From Flavobacteriales bacterium (GTDB taxonomy: Bacteria; Bacteroidota; Bacteroidia; Flavobacteriales_D; Parvicellaceae), in NCBI GenBank assembly GCA_020631555.1, contig JAHDGY010000006.1, positions 1 through 64,000 on the forward strand: a DNA stretch of 64,000 nucleotides, written 5' to 3'. Under the pieces are notes generated by a model, which worked only from the letters and a program-made list of their open reading frames with translations, did not search any database and was not told the DNA's origin. Every line of letters starts with the position of its first letter. Position 1 is the first letter of the stretch. The translations under genes and the position numbers were made by a program. Positions 9,501 to 18,116 of the stretch are shown in pieces.

Positions 9501-9878
9501 GATGAAATTCAAGAGATCAAAACACTAAAGGCGTACGAAGCAAGACTAATTGACCGATTTGGTCCCGTTCCGAGGGAAGCCCAAGAATTAATGCTCGCGA
9601 TTCAGTTGCGTTGGAAAGCAAAAGCAATTGGCTTCGAGAAAATTGTTATCAAGCAAAATACCTTTATTGGCTTCTTCGTGGCCGACTCAGATTCTGCCTA
9701 CTACCAATCGGCCAGTTTCACCAAGGTTCTAAATTTTGTTCAGCAAAATCCTCGGGCTTGCAATATGGCCGAGAAAAAAGGAAAGCTGCGCCTGCGATTC
9801 GACAATGTTGGCGATGTTCAAACTGCACTCGAACATTTAAATAACATTTTACCGCAAGCGGATTTGTGTGAGGCTTAA
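6522..9878 (+). CDS. mfd: Transcription-repair coupling factor
   Basis: 1118 aa; RID region (DYVVHVDHGVGKFSGL), helicase motifs GDVGFGKTEIAIRAAF, DEEQKFGV, TATPIPRTLQFS, HQLRGRVGRS and a TRCF C-terminal domain. Confidence 0.97.
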   Translation: MTTLEGIKEKYLQAPHLAEICTKLDQPGTNIQLTGLVGSATAFIASSVFSKRPGNYLFVLNDKEESAYFFNSLERLHGEERGTTILFYPGSYRRPYQIEETDNANILLRAEVLNVIQKKRKNTLIVTYPEAIVEKVVTKKHLEKNTLDIIHGESYSIEFINELLIEMDFEKVDYVYEPGQFAVRGGIVDVYSFSHDNPYRIEFWGDDVDSIRSFDTTTQLSIKTLKKISIVPNVNDRLLQESRQSFLDYIPQNTTYWIDNLEVAQGKINAGFEKAEYAYEQMNSDIKHLKPDELYITPTEFQQQLTKFSGVHLNTLNKDLTTFQYDCVPQPSFNKNFDLLAENLRENEESGIENFIFAENPKQIERIYRIFEDKEEELRFTPITTAINEGFIDRNLNIALYTDHQIFERYHKFKLKEGYAKSKQAFTLKEIYDLQKGDYVVHVDHGVGKFSGLEKIDVQGKEQEAIRLEYKGGDILYVSIHSLHRISKYTGKEGAEPKLHKLGSPAWANSKNKTKKRIKEVAFDLIQLYAKRKKSKGFAFSPDTYLQHELEASFIYEDTPDQLSATIAVKKDMESETPMDRLICGDVGFGKTEIAIRAAFKAATDSKQVAILVPTTVLAFQHYRNISARLNEFPVRVDYVNRFKSNAKNKETLKDLADGKVDIIIGTHRLAGKEVKFKDLGLLIIDEEQKFGVSVKDKLKTLKENVDTLTLTATPIPRTLQFSLMNARDLSTINTPPPNRYPVQTEIRTLNEEVLRDAITYEVQRGGQVFFVHNRVQNIKEVAGMIQRLCPDVRIAIGHGQMEGPKLESIMMDFMAGMYDVLVATTIIESGVDIANANTIIVNNANNFGLSDLHQLRGRVGRSNKKAFCILLTPPMHMITSEAKKRLMAIEQFSDLGSGFNIAMRDLDIRGAGDLLGAEQSGFISDIGFDMFHKILDETVQELKENEFKDIFEEEIANKSFVSDTTVETDLELVIPDDYVNDITERLSLYRELDEIQEIKTLKAYEARLIDRFGPVPREAQELMLAIQLRWKAKAIGFEKIVIKQNTFIGFFVADSDSAYYQSASFTKVLNFVQQNPRACNMAEKKGKLRLRFDNVGDVQTALEHLNNILPQADLCEA

Positions 9879-10086
9879 ATCGCAATGAATACAAAAGCCA
9901 ACCATCCGTAGAAAACCTGTACGACAATTGGCTTTTGCAATAGCTGTTTTTCTGGTTCTGGCCCTGCTAAATTGAAGATGTTATTTCCCAGTTTTAAACA
10001 AGTAAGCAATCCTGAAAGTAGCGTTAAACCAGTCCATCTTTCCGAACTTTTCGCGATTGTTGATTACGTCGAATGTACATCCAAAA

Positions 10087-10115
10087 AGCCAGCCCATTTT
10101 TCAATGGAGCTGGCT
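10087..10115. terminator. Stem-loop downstream of mfd (possible terminator)
   Basis: AGCCAGCCCATTTTTCAATGGAGCTGGCT: near-perfect 12-bp stem with one bulge, in the mfd/outer-membrane protein intergenic region. Confidence 0.45.
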
Positions 10116-10362
10116 ATATTGATTGGTAAGTTTGAGTTATTCAGAGTATAGCAACTCTAGAATAGCTCACTCGAGGATTTCATCTTTTGAAATGATAACT
10201 GAGTAGCCTTTCAACTTCTTTCTCAGTCCAAGTATTTTATCCGCAATTTGAACAAAATTGAAATGTCAATACTTTTTATTCGATAATCGGCAAATTTGGT
10301 ATGCCGAAAAAGAAGAGGTCCAATGTTTTAAGCATTTTCTATTTGTAGACAGAAAACTTTTA

Positions 10363-13131
10363 TTAGTGTTCTTCAACAAACTTAACTTCATTAGGGTTCG
10401 CAAATTTCGACAAGTTGAATACCAATGAAACCATAGCAAAACGGCCTACTGTATTAAACTCCCGTTGACCAATCACGTTCCCGTTTGCAAAGCGTCGAAC
10501 TCCCCTATTTTGGTTCAGGATATCATTAACTGAACACACCACTTGAAGTCTTTTTTTCCAAATTGACTTTGAAACAGACGCCTTCCATAAAAACAAGTTT
10601 TGAGATTCGTCAAATGCTTGCCCCGCCAGCTGGCTAATATCCAAACCTGATTTAATTTCAAAGCCTTTCGGCAAGGTTGTTCTACAATCAGCATAGTAAC
10701 TATTGTCGAAATAATTTCCTCCCGTATTAAGTGAATGCCGTGCAAGGTTATAAGAAATTTTAGCCCCGATACGAATATCTACTTTGTCCTTTTCTTTTCT
10801 GTTAGCCAAACTCACATCTACCGAAGAACCATACAAATCTTGTTCGTTTTCAAGTTTATTAAGAAGCGATGTTTGTCGGTTATAATAACCCTTTACCGCT
10901 ACATTAACTACTGCCTTGATTGGTTTGATAGGTGTGTTAACCGTTGCTCCCAAATCCGCTTCATACGCCCTGTTCGAATTTATCGGCTTTGAAATTCGTA
11001 CAAGATTTGGGTCAATATCAATAGAGCTTGTAATCTTATTGGTAATGTAACTTGCTCGCGCATCGAGGTAGAAGCTTGTGAACGAAAACGGATCGTATTG
11101 ATATAGATTAAAATTCAATTCTTGCGCGTATTCTGGAACCAAATCGGGGTTTCCAATTGTTAAATAAGTCGGGTCAAGATTGTTGATTATTGGACTTAAC
11201 TGATCAAGCGAAGGGGCTTGAAGCGAACTATTGAAGCGCAACTCAAATGCCCCCTCTCTGGACGACCGCGAATCAAAAGTCAAATTAACATAAGGAACTA
11301 GGTTATTATTTGTTTTTTGCTCCCCATACAAATGATTAGATTGTTGAACCGTTTGTACTCCCCCTAAAATCATCAAGTTCCTTTTTCCGATGTTTCTTCT
11401 CCAGCCCGCTGCAACTTGCCAGTTTAACACGTTGTTTTGAAATTTCCCAGTAAGCTTTTGATTAAGCTCCGCAGTTGCGCCTGAATTATCATAAAACATC
11501 TGACTAATCGTGTTGCGCTGAGCTGAAATATTTCCTCTAAAGGTTAAAAAATGTCCATCCTTAATTGGTTCATAGAACTTAATCGCCGAAGTTATTCCTC
11601 TTCTGTCTTTTTCTATTTCTTGAAGTTGATTTGCCCCTTCTAAGGCTATGACCGTGTCAAAATAGCTAGTGGCTTGTGTAGCCATGGTTCTGCCATTAGT
11701 ACTCCGGTTTACAGAACCTCCAACATTAATGTTTGCCACTCTTCCAGGCTCTCCAAGTTTCACCCTGTAGCCCAAATTACCGTTAATCTTCATGTTTTGA
11801 GCATCTCCGATATTATCGCGATTGGCCAAATTGTAGCCTAAATTGTTGATTGTAGAGTTTCTGGACCTACTCATCGCCGAGCTTATTCCGCCTCCCAATA
11901 GCCCTTGCACGTTAAAGTCCAGCTGATTGTTCGAATCAATATTATGGCTAATTGTTGTTGATAAACTATGATTGTTAAACATGTTGCGACTAGAAGCAGA
12001 GTCTTCAGTGTTCAATCTCGTGTTACCGAAAATGCTCTGTTGTTCAGACTCTTCTCGCAAATGATCTTTAAAGTGGTAGAAAAAGTAATGGCTCCTCAAA
12101 TCTGTTTTCGGTGAAATAGTGTAGTTCAAGTTTCCACCAATTCCATAGGTAGTTTTTTCCCCTTCATTGTTGCCCAAATCCAAAGGCATGCCCATATCTT
12201 CCGGATTCATGCTAAAACTTGACCCTTCCGAACCAGCCATTTGCATCAAACCTCGCATTCCTCCAATAAAGTTTATGTAATCATTAAATGAAAAACCTCC
12301 CTGGTTGGTGTTGTTGGCCACTCCGACTATCGACGCCTGATAATTCTTGGTAAACTTATTGGCATTTCCTTTCCCCTCAAACCTTCCTTCCGAACCGTAA
12401 CCAGCCCGCAACGTTCCAAAGACACCTGCCTTTTTATCTTCCTTCAACTTCAAGTTGATAGTCTTTTCTCGTGCACCGTCATCTATTCCAGCAAATTTGG
12501 AAAACTCTGTCTTATCGTCGAAAACCTGTACCGCATCCACAACGTCCGATGGCAAGTTTTTAGTGGCCAGCTTAGTATCGCTCCCAAAGAACTCTTTTCC
12601 GTCCACCAACACCTTTTCAACCTTCTTGCCGTGAGCTTTTGCATTTCCATCCTTATCCACGTGCACTCCTGGCAACTTTGATAAAAGTTCCTCAACATCA
12701 GAATTTTCTCCTGTTTTGAATGAGCTAGCATTGTATTCAATTGTGTCGTTCTTGAAAAGAATTGGAATTCTGTCCTCATAAACCACAACCTCTTGTAAGT
12801 CCTTCGATGAAGAATACATTTTTAGTTCGCCAACATCAATCGTTGAATTAGGCCCGACAACCTCCAATGTTTTGTTGAACGTGTTATAACCCAAATGCGA
12901 CATCTGCATGATATATTTCCCCAGATCCACATCCTTTAACTTAAACTTTCCCTCCACATCCGTAAGGGCAAACTTAACAAGTGTAGAATCAGTACTCTTA
13001 AGCAAAACCACGGTCGCTCCGTCTACAACTTGGTTTAAAGAGTCTTTCAGCGTACCCGTTACCTGAAATTTTTGTCCGAAAGTCGTAAAGGAAACAAGGC
13101 AAATCAAAGTGATTTGGAGTATTCGTACCAT
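10363..13131 (-). CDS. Outer-membrane beta-barrel (TonB-dependent receptor-like) protein with N-terminal carboxypeptidase-regulatory-like domain
   Basis: 922 aa, signal peptide, TGTLKDSLNQVVDGATVVLLKSTDSTLVKFALTDVEGKFKLKDV domain, plug-like LLSKLPGVHVDKDGNAKAHGKKVEKVLVDGKEFFG. Confidence 0.88.
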   Translation of the reverse strand: MVRILQITLICLVSFTTFGQKFQVTGTLKDSLNQVVDGATVVLLKSTDSTLVKFALTDVEGKFKLKDVDLGKYIMQMSHLGYNTFNKTLEVVGPNSTIDVGELKMYSSSKDLQEVVVYEDRIPILFKNDTIEYNASSFKTGENSDVEELLSKLPGVHVDKDGNAKAHGKKVEKVLVDGKEFFGSDTKLATKNLPSDVVDAVQVFDDKTEFSKFAGIDDGAREKTINLKLKEDKKAGVFGTLRAGYGSEGRFEGKGNANKFTKNYQASIVGVANNTNQGGFSFNDYINFIGGMRGLMQMAGSEGSSFSMNPEDMGMPLDLGNNEGEKTTYGIGGNLNYTISPKTDLRSHYFFYHFKDHLREESEQQSIFGNTRLNTEDSASSRNMFNNHSLSTTISHNIDSNNQLDFNVQGLLGGGISSAMSRSRNSTINNLGYNLANRDNIGDAQNMKINGNLGYRVKLGEPGRVANINVGGSVNRSTNGRTMATQATSYFDTVIALEGANQLQEIEKDRRGITSAIKFYEPIKDGHFLTFRGNISAQRNTISQMFYDNSGATAELNQKLTGKFQNNVLNWQVAAGWRRNIGKRNLMILGGVQTVQQSNHLYGEQKTNNNLVPYVNLTFDSRSSREGAFELRFNSSLQAPSLDQLSPIINNLDPTYLTIGNPDLVPEYAQELNFNLYQYDPFSFTSFYLDARASYITNKITSSIDIDPNLVRISKPINSNRAYEADLGATVNTPIKPIKAVVNVAVKGYYNRQTSLLNKLENEQDLYGSSVDVSLANRKEKDKVDIRIGAKISYNLARHSLNTGGNYFDNSYYADCRTTLPKGFEIKSGLDISQLAGQAFDESQNLFLWKASVSKSIWKKRLQVVCSVNDILNQNRGVRRFANGNVIGQREFNTVGRFAMVSLVFNLSKFANPNEVKFVEEH

Positions 13132-13169
13132 GACAGTAAGTTTATTTTGTTTACAATTAGCGGCGAGGC

Positions 13170-13919
13170 TTATCTTTCCTCGGTCTTAATGATAACTTTA
13201 TTGCCCTCACCTTCACGAGCTTCTTTGAACTCTTCCATTTTTTCCCGCACAATTTTGTCAAATTGCTCTTTGGTTACTTTTTTCCCTTTTTTTGGCGGTT
13301 TGATTTCATTTTCTACTCCAAGTTGAATGTCTTTTGCAGTAATTGCAACAGGGCCTGAATCCGATCGAGTTTCCAACTTTAATATCATACCCGGTAACTG
13401 ACCATAACCTTTTGGACCAGAAGATATTTGCAACTTTGGAGCATACCAAGCCACTACCTCTTCTCCTTTGTCATCTTTCATGGTCGCACGACGACACGCG
13501 TATCCGGCAATTTCCTTTGTCACATTTTCGAGTTTCCACTTTTGCTTTTCTGCCTTATCCGAGGTAATTAGAAATTTCCTACCCATGAAATTTTCTTGCT
13601 GGACAGTTTTAGAGCTCTCCAAGTTAGTGTACACATACGTATCTGGCTTGTCTTCCATTTCTATTTGCATGCCCTCGGCTGCTTTTTGTGGCTCTTCCTT
13701 TCCAGGCCTGTATAAGGTCTCTGTTGAACTAAACAGAAGTTCATTGTTGAAAGTTAGTTCCGTAGGCATCATGTCGGCAAATGCGCTTAACTGCTCGTTG
13801 TTAGCAATCATCTCCTTCAAGTCCATCGACTCCTCGAAAATGATTTTCCCCGAATTTTGCTGTGCAAAATTGACGCTTACCAAACAACTCAATAGTCCAA
13901 TTACTGTAGCTTTTTTCAT
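13170..13919 (-). CDS. GLPGLI-family protein
   Basis: 249 aa, signal peptide, YGQLPGMILKLE motif; immediately upstream of the TonB-type barrel gene, a common Bacteroidetes pairing. Confidence 0.85.
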   Translation of the reverse strand: MKKATVIGLLSCLVSVNFAQQNSGKIIFEESMDLKEMIANNEQLSAFADMMPTELTFNNELLFSSTETLYRPGKEEPQKAAEGMQIEMEDKPDTYVYTNLESSKTVQQENFMGRKFLITSDKAEKQKWKLENVTKEIAGYACRRATMKDDKGEEVVAWYAPKLQISSGPKGYGQLPGMILKLETRSDSGPVAITAKDIQLGVENEIKPPKKGKKVTKEQFDKIVREKMEEFKEAREGEGNKVIIKTEER

Positions 13920-14100
13920 AATAGTTTGTGTTACGATTCAGGAACTTTAGATTTGAAAAACAGTTCAAATCAACCAACCCAAAATCATGATTATTAACTT
14001 ATTACAAGTTTGTCACTACTTAATTTTAAGACCATTCAAAAAAAGTTAATGAATGTTAAGAAATGTTAACTTATGTCTCATGGATTGATACCTTTGACGA

Positions 14101-15144
14101 ATGACGAGCAGCAAGGTTGACGGGATTTTAGGAAAGAGAAAATTATTTACAGCAGTTTTAATCGCACTACTTGCCCTTGCGTACGTAGTATACTCAAGCC
14201 TACAAAAAGCAGCTAATTTTGACGATTTCAGTGAACTCGATTGGACTGGAAGATGCATTCCATATTTAGGCGTGGCGATAATTTTAATCATAATCCGAGA
14301 TTTTGGATATATGATTCGGTTAAAAGCCCTATCGAAAAACAAGTTATCTTGGAAACAAAGCTTTAGGGTTACAATACTTTGGGAATTCGCTTCGGCCATG
14401 ACCCCATCAGTTGTAGGCGGATCTGGAATCGCAATGTTCATAATTAACCGTGAAGGAATCAATATGGGTAAAAGCACTGCAATCGTAATGATTACAGCCC
14501 TACTTGATGAACTGTTTTACATCGTAATGGTACCGACCATTATTCTAATACTTGGATACTCGGCAACCTTTGAAAACCTTGCTTACTTTGTTCCGTTCTT
14601 TATTGCCGGATACATTTTCATTCTAGCGCTAACCTCAATCATTTTTAGCGGCGTATTCTGGAAACCAGAACTGCCAAGTAAGATCTTAGTTTGGTTCACA
14701 AAATTTCGTTGGTTTTCAAGGTGGAAAATACAAGCACAAGCTACTGGACAACAAATAATTGACGCATCTAAAGAGTTTAAATCTAAACCTGCCAAGTTTT
14801 GGGTAAAGCCGATACTTTCCACAATCTTCTCTTGGACAGCGAGGTTTTTATTAGTCAACGCTTTGATTGCCGCTTTTGTACCAATATCCTTTGGGCAGCA
14901 TGTGCTGGTATTCGGAAGGCAACTAATTATGTGGGTAGTAATGCTGATTAGCCCAACACCTGGTAGTAGCGGCGTTGCAGAAATAGCTTTCGAAAGCTTT
15001 ATTGGAAGCGCTACAAACTTAAGCCCTCTATTATTAGCTGGAATAATTGTATTGTGGAGGCTATCCACTTTTTTCCCGTACATCATAGCCGGAATGATAA
15101 TCCTACCAGGATGGCTAATAAAAACTGGAACCAACGACAAATAA
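14101..15144 (+). CDS. Lysylphosphatidylglycerol synthase TM-region / flippase-like (UPF0104) membrane protein
   Basis: 347 aa polytopic; SAMTPSVVGGSGIAMFIINREG, ISPTPGSSGVAE motifs. Confidence 0.85.
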   Translation: MTSSKVDGILGKRKLFTAVLIALLALAYVVYSSLQKAANFDDFSELDWTGRCIPYLGVAIILIIIRDFGYMIRLKALSKNKLSWKQSFRVTILWEFASAMTPSVVGGSGIAMFIINREGINMGKSTAIVMITALLDELFYIVMVPTIILILGYSATFENLAYFVPFFIAGYIFILALTSIIFSGVFWKPELPSKILVWFTKFRWFSRWKIQAQATGQQIIDASKEFKSKPAKFWVKPILSTIFSWTARFLLVNALIAAFVPISFGQHVLVFGRQLIMWVVMLISPTPGSSGVAEIAFESFIGSATNLSPLLLAGIIVLWRLSTFFPYIIAGMIILPGWLIKTGTNDK

Positions 15145-15183
15145 TTACAAGGTAACAATTAGCTTTGCGTAAACTTCAGAGAG

Positions 15184-16359
15184 ATGGCAGATTACGATAA
15201 AATGAGTTTTGGAACTAAGGCGATTCATGCAGGGGTACAGGCTGACCCAGCTACAGGAGCAATCATGACGCCCATATATCAAACTTCCACGTATGTTCAG
15301 GAAGGTGTTGGAAACCACAAGGGTTATGAATATTCAAGGACATTAAATCCGACTAGAGACGCGCTAGAAAAAAACCTTGCAGCTCTAGAAAGCGGCAAAC
15401 ATGGTGCTTGTTTTGGTTCAGGCCTTGCGGCGATTGACTGTGTGCTAAAAATGTTGAAGCCTGGCGATGAGGTTATTTCTACAAACGACCTGTATGGAGG
15501 AACATACCGGTTATTTACTACCATATTCAGTCACTACGGAATAAAGTTTCACTTCACCCCGATGGGAGAAATAGATGATGTCGAAGCTTTAATCAATGAA
15601 AAAACTGCACTTATTTGGGTTGAAACACCCACTAATCCCACGATGAAAATTGTGGATATTAAAGGAGTTTCCGAATTGGCTAAAAAGAACGACATATTAT
15701 TTGCCGTTGATAATACATTTGCTACTCCTTATTTGCAAAGACCGTTAGAACTTGGTGCCGATATTGTTATGCATTCGATAACGAAATATTTGGGCGGACA
15801 TTCAGACGTTGTAATGGGCGCATTGGTTGTAAATGATACGGCTCTTGCCGACGAAATGTATCGTATTCAAAATAGCTCTGGTGCGGTCTGCGGACCAATG
15901 GATAGTTTTCTCGTATTGAGAGGAATAAAAACGCTTCACCTACGGATGCAACGTCATTGCGAAAACGGGGCAAGAATAGCACATTGGCTGAAATCAAATT
16001 CTTTAATCCAGAATGTCTATTGGCCAGGGTTTGAAGACCACCCAAAGCACGAAATTGCGAAGCAACAAATGAAAGATTTCGGCGGCATGATTTCTTTTGA
16101 CCTTAAAGGAGATGATCAGGCCCAGGCCTATCAAATTGTTGAGAGCCTGAAGGTTTTTAAACTTGCCGAATCTCTGGGCGGTGTTGAATCTCTTGTTGGA
16201 CACCCCGCAAGTATGACGCACGCTTCTATTCCAGAGCCAGAAAGACTGAAAAGTGGTGTGTCTAATTCTCTCATTCGCTTGAGTGTTGGTGTTGAAGATT
16301 GTGATGATTTGATTGGTGACCTTGAACAAGCGTTTGCCAAAGCCGTTCAATATGCTTAG
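15184..16359 (+). CDS. metB: Cystathionine gamma-synthase/beta-lyase family PLP enzyme
   Basis: 391 aa; GTKAIHAGVQADPATGAIMTPIYQTSTY, DNTFATPYLQRPLELGADIVMHSITKYLGGHSDV. Substrate specificity (metB/metC/mdeA-like) not determined. Confidence 0.85.
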   Translation: MADYDKMSFGTKAIHAGVQADPATGAIMTPIYQTSTYVQEGVGNHKGYEYSRTLNPTRDALEKNLAALESGKHGACFGSGLAAIDCVLKMLKPGDEVISTNDLYGGTYRLFTTIFSHYGIKFHFTPMGEIDDVEALINEKTALIWVETPTNPTMKIVDIKGVSELAKKNDILFAVDNTFATPYLQRPLELGADIVMHSITKYLGGHSDVVMGALVVNDTALADEMYRIQNSSGAVCGPMDSFLVLRGIKTLHLRMQRHCENGARIAHWLKSNSLIQNVYWPGFEDHPKHEIAKQQMKDFGGMISFDLKGDDQAQAYQIVESLKVFKLAESLGGVESLVGHPASMTHASIPEPERLKSGVSNSLIRLSVGVEDCDDLIGDLEQAFAKAVQYA

Positions 16360-17047
16360 TACAAAATTTGCCGTAATTGGTGTTGGGCGTTACGGAGCCG
16401 AAATTGCCCGAAAATTAGCCGTAAAAGGTGCTGAAGTTTATGCCTTCGACAACGATGAAAGTAAAATTAATCTTATTAAAGACGATGTTGCTTTTTCTGT
16501 AACATTGGACAGCACAGATCACAAGGCCCTTATTTCTCAGAAGATCAATCAAATGGATGCCGTTGTGGTTTCTATAGGCGAAAATTTTGAAGCCGTGATT
16601 TTAACCGCTGCGCATTTAATCGACCTTGGCGTCAAAAGGATAATTGCCCGAGCTAGTGGAGAGAAGCAAAAAATGATTTTGGAAAAAATTGGGGTGACCG
16701 AAATTTTGGCACCAGAGGACGAAGTTGCGTCCCTTGTTGCTGAGCGCCTAATTAACCCCAACATCGTCTCTTTTTTACAATTGCCCGACGATTACGAAAT
16801 TGCAGAAATCAAAGCACCAAATAAGATTGCAAACCGAACCGTTGCAGATATCGGGATTCGAGACAAATATAGCTTGACACTTATTACTCTTAAACGTGAG
16901 TTTGAATCAAAAAAAGATGGTGAAACCGTTATTGAAGTGCACATCGTAGGTGTTCCAACATCGGAGACTATAGTGCAAGAAACCGATACTTTGGTCGTGT
17001 TTGGCACCACTCAATCTGTCGAGAGGTTTATTGAAATAAACATGTAA
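16352..17047 (+). CDS. TrkA/KtrA-like potassium channel regulatory protein (RCK-N and RCK-C)
   Basis: Start taken at ATG 16352 (MLSTKFAVIGVGRYGAEIARKLAVKGAEVYAFDND), overlapping the metB stop by 8 nt; the supplied ORF extends 13 codons upstream. Confidence 0.88.
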   Translation: MLSTKFAVIGVGRYGAEIARKLAVKGAEVYAFDNDESKINLIKDDVAFSVTLDSTDHKALISQKINQMDAVVVSIGENFEAVILTAAHLIDLGVKRIIARASGEKQKMILEKIGVTEILAPEDEVASLVAERLINPNIVSFLQLPDDYEIAEIKAPNKIANRTVADIGIRDKYSLTLITLKREFESKKDGETVIEVHIVGVPTSETIVQETDTLVVFGTTQSVERFIEINM

Positions 17048-17101
17048 AACATTGATTAACAGCAAGCTTTGTAACTTACACTAGAATAAACTAGACGTAT
17101 T

Positions 17102-18063
17102 ATGTTACGAGCAATCTTGCTGATCGTACTTAGCTGCCAAGTATTATTTGGTCAGCACACGCATTGGAACTGTGGACAAACTCAAAAACAGGAAGGTGTT
17201 CTTAGGAGCAACCCTAAGTTTCAATTATTGCATCAGCAAGCACAAGCACAACTTGCTAAAGACCGGGCCAACTACATGGCTGATAAAAACGAAATGCGGG
17301 AAGAAATTATTTATACGATCCCGGTGATATTCCACGTACTACACAATGGTGATCCAGAAAAAAATTTCTGTAGCTCAGTGCAAAAGCGCGATTGACAAGA
17401 TTAATCAAGATTATAGCGCATCCAATAGCAACATTAACGATGTGGTTACCGCTTTTAAAGGCAAACAAACCAATTGCGAAATTCAATTTAGACTTGCCAC
17501 GAAAGCCCCTAACGGCAAATGCTTTACAGGTGCTGGGATGTTTCTTGACCAACTATTGGTTGAGTTTAGCACGGATTGTGGCCAAAAATTGGTCAACGGA
17601 GGAATTATTGTCTTCCGAACTCATTACCCGCCAACCAAACTTCTAGTAGCTTCGTTCCAAAGAAAGATGAATGGAAAGAAGTGGTTATCCCAATCAAAGA
17701 ATCCTTTTTGGTGAAGAACTTTTATTTCGATTAAAATACAAAGCTCTAGGAGCAAACAACACCTACATCGATGACATCAATCTAATGGTCGACGACCAAA
17801 TTTCCGTCGGTGAAATTTCACCTCCAGATTTTGTCACTGTTTTTCCTAATCCACCCTCACAAAAGCTCAACGTTAGGTTCAAATCACCCAATTATGAAAT
17901 GACCTCAATTAATCTTTTAGACCCCGTTGGCTGCTTGGTCGAAAACCTGATGACTAACAAATTGAAAAAAAACGAACTCACCTTCGCAATTGATTCTCTG
18001 GAGAAAGGGTTGTATCTTGTGCACATTAAAAAAGACATAAAACACTTGTTTACAATGTTTTAA
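17102..18063 (+). pseudogene. Decayed M43-type metalloprotease copy: frameshifts plus internal deletion of the catalytic and PKD regions
   Basis: Three ORF fragments (17102-17395, 17346-17714, 17671-18063) align collinearly with the start and end of the intact neighbours. A7 run at 17358-17364 versus A6 in paralogs gives the first frameshift; no HExxH segment; C-terminal sorting-like domain retained. Confidence 0.88.
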
Positions 18064-18116
18064 TCAGACAATAAGCAGTTTACTTAATTACACAACAACT
18101 AACATAAAAAAAGCGC

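Noticed and set aside
17358-17364. A7 homopolymer as a phase-variation switch for the first protease copy
   Set aside because: Further frame breaks and deletion of the catalytic domain downstream mean slippage alone could not restore an enzyme.
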